In this document: positions 34,360 through 42,053 of the stretch, piece by piece
How the letters are laid out: each line of letters starts with the position of its first letter
How positions within the stretch are numbered: the stretch's first letter is position 1
Source: Gallalistipes aquisgranensis
GTDB taxonomy: Bacteria; Bacteroidota; Bacteroidia; Bacteroidales; Rikenellaceae
DNA: 64,000 bases
Assembly: GCF_014982715.1 (NCBI RefSeq)
Contig: NZ_JADCJY010000001.1
Coordinates: 1,178,001 to 1,242,000 of the forward strand
Reading direction: 5' to 3'
Made by a program: the position numbers and the translations under genes
Notes under the pieces: generated by a model
Databases searched by the model: none
The model's input: the letters and a program-made list of their open reading frames with translations, nothing else
Told to the model about the DNA's origin: nothing

Positions 34360-35222
34360 TGAAAACCATTACACTGAATAACGGCATTGAAATGCCCATC
34401 ATAGGTTACGGCGTATTTCAGATTTCACCCGATGAATGCGAACGTTGCGTGATGGATGCCATCGACACGGGCTACCGCTCTATCGACACGGCACAGGCAT
34501 ATTACAACGAAGAAGGCGTAGGCAATGCTATCCGCCGGAGCGGCATTCCACGCACAGAACTGTTCCTGACCACCAAAGTGTGGATTTCTAATGCAGGCGA
34601 AGAGCGGGCGGCACGGAGCATCGACGAATCGCTCCGCAAGCTCCGGACCGATTATATCGACCTGCTACTCGTCCATCAGCCTTTTGGCGACTATTATGGT
34701 ACCTACCGCGCTATGCAGAAGGCTTGCAAAACAGGGAAAGTCCGTGCCATCGGATTGAGCAACTTCTACGATGCCCGTTTTATCGACCTGGCCGAGAATA
34801 TGGAAGTAAAACCTGCCGTTGTACAATTGGAAACACACGTGTTCTGCCAGCAGGCAAAGATGCGCAAACTGGTGAATCCCTACGGTACGCGCATCATGGC
34901 ATGGGGGCCTTTGGCTCAGGGAGCAAACGGATTCTTTACCAATGAAACGCTGCGTGCCGTCGGTGCAAAACACGGTAAAGACAATGCGCAGGTTGCCTTG
35001 AAGTACCTGACGGACGAAGGCATCATCGCCATCCCCAAGACCACGCATAAGGAGCGTATGGCCAGCAACCTCGCCCTCGACGACTTTGAACTGACGGACG
35101 AAGAACGTGATGCCATTCGCAAGTTGGACGACGGCAAACCGCTGACGGCAGATTTTAACGACCCTGCATTAGCGAAGTATTTGCTGGGCTACGACCGGCA
35201 GTTCAATCCCGATAAACAGTAA
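34359..35222 (+). CDS. Aldo-keto reductase 2
   Basis: A 287-residue NADPH-dependent (beta/alpha)8 reductase of the 2,5-diketo-gluconate-reductase/prostaglandin-F-synthase type. The catalytic tetrad is visible in DTAQAYYNEE (Asp, Tyr), TTKVW (Lys) and VHQPFG (His); the cofactor motif IPKTTHKERMASNL is at about 230-243. Its ATG overlaps the preceding gene's stop by one base (TAATG), so it is translationally coupled to the frameshifted paralog. Confidence 0.94.
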   Translation: MKTITLNNGIEMPIIGYGVFQISPDECERCVMDAIDTGYRSIDTAQAYYNEEGVGNAIRRSGIPRTELFLTTKVWISNAGEERAARSIDESLRKLRTDYIDLLLVHQPFGDYYGTYRAMQKACKTGKVRAIGLSNFYDARFIDLAENMEVKPAVVQLETHVFCQQAKMRKLVNPYGTRIMAWGPLAQGANGFFTNETLRAVGAKHGKDNAQVALKYLTDEGIIAIPKTTHKERMASNLALDDFELTDEERDAIRKLDDGKPLTADFNDPALAKYLLGYDRQFNPDKQ

Positions 35223-35272
35223 GGCTTGTGTGATTTCTTAAAACCAACTATACACTACTTGTATTTTCAAGA

Positions 35273-35306
35273 TTCCCGTAACGATGTTTCCCTCGTTGCG
35301 GGAATT
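35273..35306 (+). terminator. Terminator after aldo-keto reductase 2
   Basis: A 13-bp stem (35273-35285 with 35294-35306, one G-U pair) with an 8-nt loop is followed by TTTCC. Confidence 0.8.
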
Positions 35307-35362
35307 TTCCTATCCTTACGACAATATACCCTACAAACAAATCGACCTTTTCAACAATGATA

Positions 35363-35408
35363 TTTGAGCCTCACAGAATCATGCTATGGGGCTTTTCGTT
35401 TACCTTTG
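35363..35408 (+). promoter_or_regulatory. Operator-promoter of the redox operon
   Basis: TTTGAGCCTCACAG at 35363-35376 starts an imperfect inverted repeat (GCCTCACAG at 35368-35376, CTATGGGGC at 35384-35392). The -7 box TACCTTTG is at 35401-35408. Repeat end and -7 box are 9 nt apart, as at the alcohol dehydrogenase promoter. Confidence 0.65.
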
Positions 35409-35454
35409 TATTTATAAACAAAAACAAGTCGAATGTTCATTCAAGAGGCAAATA

Positions 35455-35719
35455 ATGAATAACGTATTGATTATCACCTCCAGTCTGCGCCATGTCAGTA
35501 ATTCGGACGCACTTGCCGAAGCCTTTACAAAAGGAGCGGCCGAGAACGAATCCTACGTTCCGGAGCGTACCATAGCCGGATTAGGTGGCTGGATAGACGG
35601 CCATGAGCTCGCACGTCTGCCGGTTCGGTCTTTGCAGGAGGAGTGAATGACCCCGAAGAAATCAAGGGACACACGGCATTGGTCCGCGCATACGAGATGG
35701 GAAAAACTGTTTGATAACA
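35455..35719 (+). pseudogene. Flavodoxin-like NAD(P)H oxidoreductase with internal deletion
   Basis: The first roughly 30 codons (MNNVLIITSSLRHVSNSDALA) are the FMN-phosphate-binding start of a flavodoxin-fold oxidoreductase. After unrelated codons and a stop at 35646, another frame reads GGVNDPEEIKGHTALVRAYEMGKTV-stop, the typical tail of the same family. About 100 central codons are missing. It occupies the first position behind the operator-promoter, so the intact genes downstream are transcribed through it. Confidence 0.7.
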
Positions 35720-35736
35720 TTTCAAAAACGATCCGT

Positions 35737-36723
35737 ATGGAAAGAAAGTTATTGTTCCTTACGATGCTGTGCTGCATGGCATTTTCGGCGAACGCCTGCG
35801 GCACGGACAGAGCACATCAGCCAACGGCAGGAAACGGGACTACCGGCGGCAACGATGAAAACAAGGACGCTACGGTCACAGTCAATGACGGTATGTTCGA
35901 CCTGAGTAAAGGCGAAAGCGGGAAGCCGCCCGTCATCACGCTCAGCAGCGGATATACCATGCCCGTACTCGGATTGGGAACGTACAGCCTGCACGGCAAC
36001 GAATGCATCGACGCCATCCTCTCTGCCATAAAGTTAGGTTACCGCAAGTTCGACACCGCCACTTTCTACGGTAACGAGAAAGAAGTGGGTGAAGCCATCC
36101 GCCGCTCGGGCGTGCCCCGCGAGGAGTTTTTCATCTGCACCAAACTCTATCCCAACGAGTTCGGTCGTGCTGAAGAAGCCATCGAAGCATCCCTCTCAAG
36201 GCTCAATATCGGCTATGTGGACCTGATGTTGCTGCACCATCCGGGCGACAACGATGTGGAAGCCTACAAGGCGATGGAGCGTGCCGTGGCCGAAGGCAAG
36301 ATTCGCTCGCTCGGCGTGTCCAACTATTATATAAAGGAGATGACGGAGTTCCTGCCGAAAGTGAGCATCAAGCCCGTAATGACGCAGAACGAAATTCATC
36401 CTTATTATCAGGAGAAAGAGGTCCGGGAATATATGCACCGCAACGGCATCGTCATCGAGGGATGGTATCCATTCGGCGGACGCGGCTATACGAAAGCGAT
36501 ATTCAGCAACAAGACTATCAAGGAAATAGCCGAGGCGCACGGCAAATCCCCTGCACAGATCATTTTGCGCTGGGACTTGCAGCACGGCGTGGCGGTCATC
36601 CCCGGGTCAAGCAATCCTGCTCATCAGAAAGAGAACATCTCCGTGTTCGACTTCGAGCTGACCCCGGAAGAAATGGCACGTATCGACGCGCTCGACCGAA
36701 ATGAGAAACATGACTGGTATTAA
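35737..36723 (+). CDS. Exported aldo-keto reductase 3
   Basis: A 328-residue protein. Residues 1-21 form a Sec signal followed by Cys (SANAC), so it is either cleaved after ANA or lipidated at an atypical lipobox. A Gly/Asn/Thr-rich linker (about 22-60) precedes a complete aldo-keto reductase barrel (DTATFYGNE, CTKLYPNE, LLHHPGD; IPGSSNPAHQKENI near the end). Export is unusual because NADPH is cytoplasmic. The longer frame from 35647 overlaps the flavodoxin remnant and is rejected. It is followed by the flavoprotein gene after 13 nt. Confidence 0.88.
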   Translation: MERKLLFLTMLCCMAFSANACGTDRAHQPTAGNGTTGGNDENKDATVTVNDGMFDLSKGESGKPPVITLSSGYTMPVLGLGTYSLHGNECIDAILSAIKLGYRKFDTATFYGNEKEVGEAIRRSGVPREEFFICTKLYPNEFGRAEEAIEASLSRLNIGYVDLMLLHHPGDNDVEAYKAMERAVAEGKIRSLGVSNYYIKEMTEFLPKVSIKPVMTQNEIHPYYQEKEVREYMHRNGIVIEGWYPFGGRGYTKAIFSNKTIKEIAEAHGKSPAQIILRWDLQHGVAVIPGSSNPAHQKENISVFDFELTPEEMARIDALDRNEKHDWY

Positions 36724-36736
36724 ATAAAGAATAACG

Positions 36737-37351
36737 ATGAAAGTATTACTGATTAACGGAAGTCCGAGGGGCAAAGGAAACACTTACATTGCCCTGTCGG
36801 AAGTGGCGAAAGCCCTTGAAGCGAATAGCATAGAAACAGAGATCGTCTCCATCGGCACCAAAGCGGTACAGGGATGCATCGCCTGCTACCGTTGTGCGGA
36901 ATCGGGCAGATGCGTGTTCGGCGATGTGCTGTACACCACGGTCCGTGAGAAACTGGAAACGGCAGACGGCATCGTCATCGGTTCGCCCGTCTATTATGCG
37001 GGCCCCAACGGCTCACTCTGCGCCCTGCTCGACAGGCTGTTCTATTCCGCGTCGTCGCTGCTGCGCTACAAACCGGCTGCTGCCGTAGCCGTCTGCCGGC
37101 GCGGAGGGGCAAGCGCCACGTTCGACCGGCTGAACAAGTATTTCACGATAAACGACATGCCCGTCGTAAGTTCCCAGTACTGGAACAGCGTGCATGGCCG
37201 TCTGCCGGGCGAAGCCTCGCAGGACGCCGAGGGATTGCAGACGATGCGCACCTTGGGCAATAACATGGCATGGGTGCTGAAAAGCCTGAAAAACGGCGGA
37301 GAGCCGATACCCGAAAGGGAACCGGGAATCATGACGAACTTTATCCGGTAA
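36737..37351 (+). CDS. NADPH-dependent FMN reductase/iron-sulfur flavoprotein-like
   Basis: A 204-residue flavodoxin-fold protein. The start MKVLLINGSPRGKGNT binds the FMN phosphate; CIACYRCAESGRC supplies the Cys cluster seen in iron-sulfur flavoproteins; GSPVYYAGPNGSLCALLDRLF is the usual flavin-site segment. It probably reduces quinones or other small electrophiles. It is the second intact gene of the five-gene redox operon. Confidence 0.9.
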   Translation: MKVLLINGSPRGKGNTYIALSEVAKALEANSIETEIVSIGTKAVQGCIACYRCAESGRCVFGDVLYTTVREKLETADGIVIGSPVYYAGPNGSLCALLDRLFYSASSLLRYKPAAAVAVCRRGGASATFDRLNKYFTINDMPVVSSQYWNSVHGRLPGEASQDAEGLQTMRTLGNNMAWVLKSLKNGGEPIPEREPGIMTNFIR

Positions 37352-37372
37352 CTTCCAACATTTGGAAATAGT

Positions 37373-38449
37373 ATGAGACATTCATTCAAGACATCGGCCG
37401 TGGCCTTGTTCGCCTGCCTTTGCGGCATGGGCAGCCTCACGGCACAGGAAAATCGCCTTAATACAAACAGCATCATGGAAGAAAAACTGAATCTTACGCA
37501 GGAATGGGACAAGACGTTCCCCCAGAGCGACAAAGTGAACCACAGCAAAATCACGTTCCATAACCGCTACGGCATCACGCTTGCCGCCGACCTCTATATG
37601 CCCAAGAATGCCACGGGCAAGCTACCCGCTATCGCCGTCAGCGGCCCGTTCGGGGCTGTCAAGGAACAGGCATCGGGACTGTATGCGCAGGAATTGGCAA
37701 AACGCGGTTTCCTCACCATTGCCTTCGACCCCTCGTTTACCGGCGAGAGCGGTGGTCAGCCCCGCTATGTAGCTTCACCCGACATCAATACCGAGGACTT
37801 CTCGGCGGCGGTGGACTACCTTTCCACCCGTGACGATGTGAACCCGGAACAGATCGGCATCCTCGGCATCTGCGGCTGGGGCGGTTTGGCAATCAATGCG
37901 GCGGCCATCGACACCCGTATCAAGGCGACGGTAGCCGCTACGATGTACGACATCAGCCGTTGCACCGCCAACGGATACTTCGATGCGGCGGACAATGCGG
38001 ACACCCGTTACGGGATGCGCCAGATGCTCAATGCACAGCGCACGGAAGATTACAAGAACGGGACGTATGCCCTTGCCGGAGGAGTGGTCGATCCGTTGCC
38101 TGCCGACGCGCCGCAGTTCGTGAAAGATTATCACGCCTATTACAAGACGAAGCGCGGCTACCACAAGCGTTCGCTCAACTCCAACGGCGGCTGGAACAAG
38201 ACCTCGAATCTGGCTTTTCTCAATGCGCCCATCCTGGCATACAGCGATGAGATCCGTTCGGCAGTGCTGGTGGTTCACGGCGAGAAAGCCCACTCGCGCT
38301 ATATGGGCGAGGACGCATTCAAGAAGCTGAAAGGCGGCAACAAGGAGTTGCTGATCGTTCCCGGTGCCTGCCATACCGACCTTTACGACAACTTCGACAA
38401 GATTCCGTTCGACCGCATCGAAGCATTCTACAAGGAATATCTGAAGTGA
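37373..38449 (+). CDS. Exported alpha/beta hydrolase with Cys nucleophile
   Basis: A 358-residue hydrolase with a Sec signal (about 1-25, cleaved after LTA-Q). The nucleophile elbow is GICGWGG, with Cys167 where Ser is usual, as in dienelactone-hydrolase-like enzymes. The His (His334) is in PGACHTDLYD, and an acid residue lies in the C-terminal lid region. The substrate is unknown; family members act on esters and lactones. It is co-transcribed with the reductases, 21 nt after the flavoprotein gene and 8 nt before the next AKR. Confidence 0.88.
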   Translation: MRHSFKTSAVALFACLCGMGSLTAQENRLNTNSIMEEKLNLTQEWDKTFPQSDKVNHSKITFHNRYGITLAADLYMPKNATGKLPAIAVSGPFGAVKEQASGLYAQELAKRGFLTIAFDPSFTGESGGQPRYVASPDINTEDFSAAVDYLSTRDDVNPEQIGILGICGWGGLAINAAAIDTRIKATVAATMYDISRCTANGYFDAADNADTRYGMRQMLNAQRTEDYKNGTYALAGGVVDPLPADAPQFVKDYHAYYKTKRGYHKRSLNSNGGWNKTSNLAFLNAPILAYSDEIRSAVLVVHGEKAHSRYMGEDAFKKLKGGNKELLIVPGACHTDLYDNFDKIPFDRIEAFYKEYLK

Positions 38450-38457
38450 CAGGCAGG

Positions 38458-39276
38458 ATGGACAGACACATCACTTTCCCCGACGGGCGGCAGGTCTGCC
38501 CGCTCGGACAGGGGACGTACCAAATGGGGCGCCGGCGCAGCGAGGAGATACAAGCTCTGCGCCGGGGTATCGACTTAGGTTTGACATTGATAGACACTGC
38601 CGAGATGTACGGCACGGAGGAGCTCGTAGGCGAAGCCGTAAGGGAGTGCCGTAACAAGGCTTTCATAGTCAGCAAAGTTCTTCCGGGCAATGCCAGCTAC
38701 GAGGGCACGAAACGGGCCTGCGAACGGAGTCTGCAACGGCTCGGCACGGAATACATCGACCTTTACCTGCTGCATTGGATCGGGCATTACCCGTTCTCCG
38801 AGACCGTCCGTGCTTTGGCGGAGTTGCAGCAGGAAGGGAAAATCCGGCAATGGGGCATGAGCAACCTCGACGTGGCGGACATGGAGCATATCCTTTCCCT
38901 GCCGCACGGCAAGGAGTGTGCCGCCGATCAGGTACTCTACAACCTGCGCGAGAGGGGCATCGAGTACGACCTTATCCCGTGGTGCGGACGGCACGGCATA
39001 CCCGTGATGGCCTATACGCCGCTCGGTGAAGGACGGTTGCGCAACCACAAGACGCTGGTGGAGATAGCCCGCAGGCACGATGCCACGCCCACACAGATCA
39101 TGTTGGCATGGGTGATGCGCACACAGAACGTCATCGCCATCCCCAAGGCAAGCAGCATCGCCCATGTGGAGGAGAACGCCCGCAGCCTCGCTATAATCCT
39201 GACGGAAGAGGACCTGTGCGATATCGACAAGGCGTTTCCCGCACCGACGCGGAAAATAGCGTTGGCCGGATGGTAA
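38458..39276 (+). CDS. Aldo-keto reductase 4
   Basis: A 272-residue cytoplasmic aldo-keto reductase of the YvgN/AKR5-like kind. The tetrad lies in DTAEMYGTEE (Asp, Tyr), SKVLPGNASY (Lys) and LLHWIGHYP (His), with cofactor motif IPKASSIAHVEENA. ATG 38458 follows AGGCAGG; a GTG at 38446 that overlaps the previous stop is a less likely alternative. Confidence 0.92.
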   Translation: MDRHITFPDGRQVCPLGQGTYQMGRRRSEEIQALRRGIDLGLTLIDTAEMYGTEELVGEAVRECRNKAFIVSKVLPGNASYEGTKRACERSLQRLGTEYIDLYLLHWIGHYPFSETVRALAELQQEGKIRQWGMSNLDVADMEHILSLPHGKECAADQVLYNLRERGIEYDLIPWCGRHGIPVMAYTPLGEGRLRNHKTLVEIARRHDATPTQIMLAWVMRTQNVIAIPKASSIAHVEENARSLAIILTEEDLCDIDKAFPAPTRKIALAGW

Positions 39277-39289
39277 ACAAGATTACACC

Positions 39290-39511
39290 ATGCACATCGC
39301 CATTACCACCTTGCCGGGATATACGCCGGAGGAAAAGAAACGGCTGGCAAGAGCATTGAAGGAAATGGCTGCATCGGTGGGTGTCGCTTCCTTCACGGTC
39401 TCTGTTTCCGTGAAAGATTTGCCTATGGAAAAATGGACCGAGTTTATCCACGAATTACCGGACGAGAAAATTATTATTCCGGAAGCCGACAAAAGCAGTA
39501 AAAGGTGTTGA
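39290..39511 (+). CDS. Tautomerase-like small protein lacking Pro1
   Basis: A 73-residue protein that looks like the 4-oxalocrotonate tautomerase family (HIAITTLPGYTPEEKKRLARA, then FTVSVSVKDLPMEKWTEF). The catalytic N-terminal Pro of that family should follow the initiator Met, but His is found instead. No in-frame upstream start restores it. It may be inactive or use other chemistry. It ends the redox operon, 13 nt after aldo-keto reductase 4. Confidence 0.7.
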   Translation: MHIAITTLPGYTPEEKKRLARALKEMAASVGVASFTVSVSVKDLPMEKWTEFIHELPDEKIIIPEADKSSKRC

Positions 39512-39606
39512 CAGGAAAAGAGTTGATTCGGTACGATGAGTTCCCCAAAAAAACGTTACGAGTACACTTCGTTGAGAATATCTTGATGTGGCGAATAGAA
39601 AAATAT

Positions 39607-39852
39607 TTATTGTTTCGAAGGATAGTTATGCGGATCGAAAAACTCTGCAAGGGTAATACCGTAGAATTTGCAAATAATCGCAATAGTCGTGACCGAAGGG
39701 AAATTTCTACCGGATTCGAGATTAGCCACGTCAACACCTGTGCTCTCTTTCAATTTCTCCTGCGAGTGCCCGTAAATATTACACAGTTCCTTAGCCCGCA
39801 GTATAATTTTATCCTTTAAGAATACGTCGCATCTTTGTTTTTTTCTCTCCAT
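39607..39852 (-). CDS. XRE-family HTH regulator
   Basis: An 81-residue single-domain XRE regulator: LRAKELCNIYGHSQEKL, then VDVANLESGRNFPSVTTI and the tail FYGITLAEFFDPHNYPSKQ. ATG 39852 is preferred; a GTG at 39858 is possible. A near-identical C-terminal fragment lies 60 nt upstream at 39915-39992, so the gene was once tandemly duplicated. It is convergent with the redox operon. Confidence 0.88.
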   Translation of the reverse strand: MERKKQRCDVFLKDKIILRAKELCNIYGHSQEKLKESTGVDVANLESGRNFPSVTTIAIICKFYGITLAEFFDPHNYPSKQ

Positions 39853-39914
39853 TGCCACAAATGAAAGACAGACACGGAATTTTTGCGCTTATACTCGTCC
39901 AAATAGAAAGAGGA

Positions 39915-39992
39915 TTACTGTTTCGGCGGGTAATTTATCCCGTCGAAAAAATCTTCAAGAGTGATGTTATATAGTTTGCACATTAATTTTAT
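39915..39992 (-). pseudogene. XRE regulator C-terminal remnant
   Basis: On the minus strand, 25 codons read IKLMCKLYNITLEDFFDGIN and then YPPKQ-stop, matching the tail of the neighbouring XRE protein residue by residue in most positions. No HTH part precedes it. The rest of the gap 39993-40236 shows no convincing gene; a TATCTTTG at 39990-39997 lacks a -33 partner. Confidence 0.72.
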
Positions 39993-40236
39993 CTTTGCTT
40001 ATAGAAATTATCCGGCCAAACTAAAACCATGCAACGCTTCCGAGACATAAATTGCAAGCAACCGGAGCGGCAGTCAGCCACTCGGAACGGAGTGTGCGGT
40101 TATCGGAAAAAGAAGATGCAATTGCCATTCTTTCTCTCGTTCTCCGTCAAATATTCCCCCACTTCCGCAGATCATTCCATACCGCGGACCTTTCGCACAT
40201 TCCCCGGACAGACGCTGTTATTCCGGTGGATTTGTT

Positions 40237-40244
40237 TACCTTTG
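40237..40244 (+). promoter_or_regulatory. -7 element upstream of RluA-family gene
   Basis: TACCTTTG at 40237-40244 lies 28 nt before the ATG at 40273. A clear -33 TTTG was not found at the normal distance. Confidence 0.45.
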
Positions 40245-40272
40245 GCGTAGTTCCCAATCCGAAATTATATCT

Positions 40273-41208
40273 ATGCGCAAAACCTCCGAGAAACCTGCTT
40301 CCGGAAATCCGAGAGAATACACCGTAAAAAACCCGTCTACCCTGCTACCCTTTCTTCTTTCGATCCTGCCGGACAGAAGCCGCACCACGGTCAAATCCTT
40401 CCTGACCCACCGCCAGGTATCGGTCAACGATCGGGTCTCCACCCGTCACGACACCCTGCTACGGCCCGGCGACCGAGTCAATATCCTTTCCGGCCGGGGG
40501 TTTGCCCCTCTCTCCCACCCGATGCTGCGTATCGTCTTCGAAGACGAGCACCTGATCGTCATCGACAAACGCCAGGGCCTCCTGTCAATGGGCACCGACA
40601 GGGAAAAGGAACGGACGGCCTACCATATCCTCAGTTGCCATGTGAAACGGAACGATCCCGGCGCCATGGTCTTCATCGTCCACCGCCTCGACCGCGAGAC
40701 TTCCGGACTGATGCTCTTCGCCAAAAGCGAAGCGGTTCAGGAAACGCTTCAGAAAAACTGGAAGCGCATCGTCCGCAAACGCACCTACATGGCCGTTGCG
40801 GAGGGCCGAATGCCCGGACAGGAAGGATGTATCGAAGCTCCGCTCAGGGAAAACAGCCGGTTCAAGGTGTACGTGCCGTCCGACGGCGAAGGCACCGCGG
40901 CGGTCACCCGCTACCGGGTCGTGAAGCAGGGGCCCCGCTACTCTCTCGTGGAACTCGAACTGGAAACCGGACGTAAAAACCAGATCCGCGCCCACATGGA
41001 ACACATCGGACATCCGATCGCCGGCGACAGGAAATACGGAGCTCCGTCCTCTGAGGCCGGACGGGTCTGTCTCCACGCCAGCTCGCTCTGTTTCGAACAT
41101 CCCGTCACGGGCCGTATGTTGAACTTCTCCACCGGCACACCACGTCTTTTCGAAGCACTGGTCGGGGAAAACGGACAAAAGATTTCCATTTCCCCGAAAA
41201 AACATTAG
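40273..41208 (+). CDS. RluA-family RNA pseudouridine synthase
   Basis: A 311-residue enzyme converting uridine to pseudouridine in rRNA or tRNA. The N-terminal S4-like RNA-binding part (about 35-80: RTTVKSFLTHRQVSVNDRV) precedes the catalytic domain with HRLDRETSGLMLFAKS, which holds the catalytic Asp, and the RluA motif LETGRKNQIRAHMEHIGHPIAGD. It is a housekeeping gene that marks the right edge of the accessory island, and it lies 57 nt before the second tRNA-Pro. Confidence 0.94.
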   Translation: MRKTSEKPASGNPREYTVKNPSTLLPFLLSILPDRSRTTVKSFLTHRQVSVNDRVSTRHDTLLRPGDRVNILSGRGFAPLSHPMLRIVFEDEHLIVIDKRQGLLSMGTDREKERTAYHILSCHVKRNDPGAMVFIVHRLDRETSGLMLFAKSEAVQETLQKNWKRIVRKRTYMAVAEGRMPGQEGCIEAPLRENSRFKVYVPSDGEGTAAVTRYRVVKQGPRYSLVELELETGRKNQIRAHMEHIGHPIAGDRKYGAPSSEAGRVCLHASSLCFEHPVTGRMLNFSTGTPRLFEALVGENGQKISISPKKH

Positions 41209-41228
41209 GTGAATGAATTTTTTTTACT

Positions 41229-41236
41229 TATCTTTG
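41229..41236 (+). promoter_or_regulatory. -7 element of tRNA-Pro(CGG) promoter
   Basis: TATCTTTG at 41229-41236 is a perfect -7 box, 29 nt before the tRNA; the -33 region is AT-rich without a clear TTTG. Confidence 0.6.
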
Positions 41237-41265
41237 CACCCGAAAATCCGAAAGGGACAACGATT

Positions 41266-41340
41266 CGGGGTGTAGCGCAGCCCGGTTAGCGCGCCAGCTT
41301 CGGGAGTTGGAGGTCCCGGGTTCGAATCCCGGTACCCCGA
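41266..41340 (+). tRNA. tRNA-Pro (anticodon CGG)
   Basis: A 75-nt cloverleaf nearly identical in the acceptor, D and T arms to the tRNA at 10897. The anticodon stem CCAGC/GTTGG, with one G-U pair, encloses loop TTCGGGA (anticodon CGG). CCA is not encoded. The 3' 23 nt differ from the other tRNA-Pro by one base. Confidence 0.96.
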
Positions 41341-41364
41341 CGAATGAAAGTTCATTCGGACAGA

Positions 41365-41389
41365 AAACCACCCTTTATCAGGGTGGTTT
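41365..41389 (+). terminator. Terminator of tRNA-Pro(CGG)
   Basis: A 10-bp perfect stem (41365-41374 with 41380-41389), 5-nt loop, then CTTTTATTT. The rest of 41390-41613 shows no gene. Confidence 0.85.
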
Positions 41390-41613
41390 CTTTTATTTCC
41401 GCAATCGCCTCCGAAGTCTCCGGCATCCGTTCGCCCGCCTTGCCGAATTTTCCTTCGCCCCACGGACAGCTCGGCCGATCCACCAGCTGTATACAAAGCC
41501 CACATGCAGAATCAACCGTCCCTATTCCGTCCCGATACAAGCACCCGGCAGAAAAGGCATGGGTCCAACTGTTCCGTCCGATTCGGGGTATCCGCAGCCG
41601 TTCCCGGTCCGTG

Positions 41614-42045
41614 TCAGAGTTTCAGCAAATAGACATTGGTCTCCCTCTGCACGAAACCCATCGACCGGTACAGCCGGTTGGCGGCCACCCGTACGGGAGC
41701 GGAAGAGAGCGAAATGCTCTGTACCCCGAGCCGCCGTGCGAATCCGATCGCGAATGTCACCAGCTCTTTTCCGTATCCCTTTCCCCGGCAGGCTTCATCC
41801 ACCACCACATCCTCGATCCACGCCTTCAACCCGCCCGAGAGCGTGGGATAGAGGGCCACGACCAACATACCGGCCACCCGGCCGTCATCTTCCCTCAACA
41901 CCAGCAAATGAGAGCGGTCGGAGGCCAGCAACTCACCGAATTCTTCACGGCCGAACCCGGCCTCCCGTCCCGTCAACTGGGGTAACATGCGTTTCACAGC
42001 CTGGAAAACCTCTTCCTCGTATACCGTCAGTTCCTCTACTTTCAT
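41614..42045 (-). CDS. GNAT-family N-acetyltransferase
   Basis: A 143-residue GNAT enzyme. The acetyl-CoA-binding motif is IEDVVVDEACRGKGYGKELV, followed by GVQSISLSSAPVRVAANRLY and the usual SMGF. The acceptor is unknown. It begins 8 nt after the amidohydrolase stop, so it may be the last gene of the PUL transcript. Confidence 0.9.
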   Translation of the reverse strand: MKVEELTVYEEEVFQAVKRMLPQLTGREAGFGREEFGELLASDRSHLLVLREDDGRVAGMLVVALYPTLSGGLKAWIEDVVVDEACRGKGYGKELVTFAIGFARRLGVQSISLSSAPVRVAANRLYRSMGFVQRETNVYLLKL

Positions 42046-42053
42046 CTTTTTTT

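Noticed and set aside
39505-39819. A 104-codon plus-strand open frame over the XRE gene
   Set aside because: The minus-strand frame encodes a clear XRE regulator; the plus frame has no features.
40029-40250. Short open frames upstream of the RluA-family gene
   Set aside because: Compositionally odd, no homology or ribosome-binding site, and overlapping the RluA promoter.
10897-41340. The two tRNA-Pro genes as direct repeats attL/attR of one 30-kb element
   Set aside because: Both are complete tRNAs with different anticodons and their own promoters and terminators, and housekeeping RluA lies inside the interval; they are better seen as paralogs, although the island is real.
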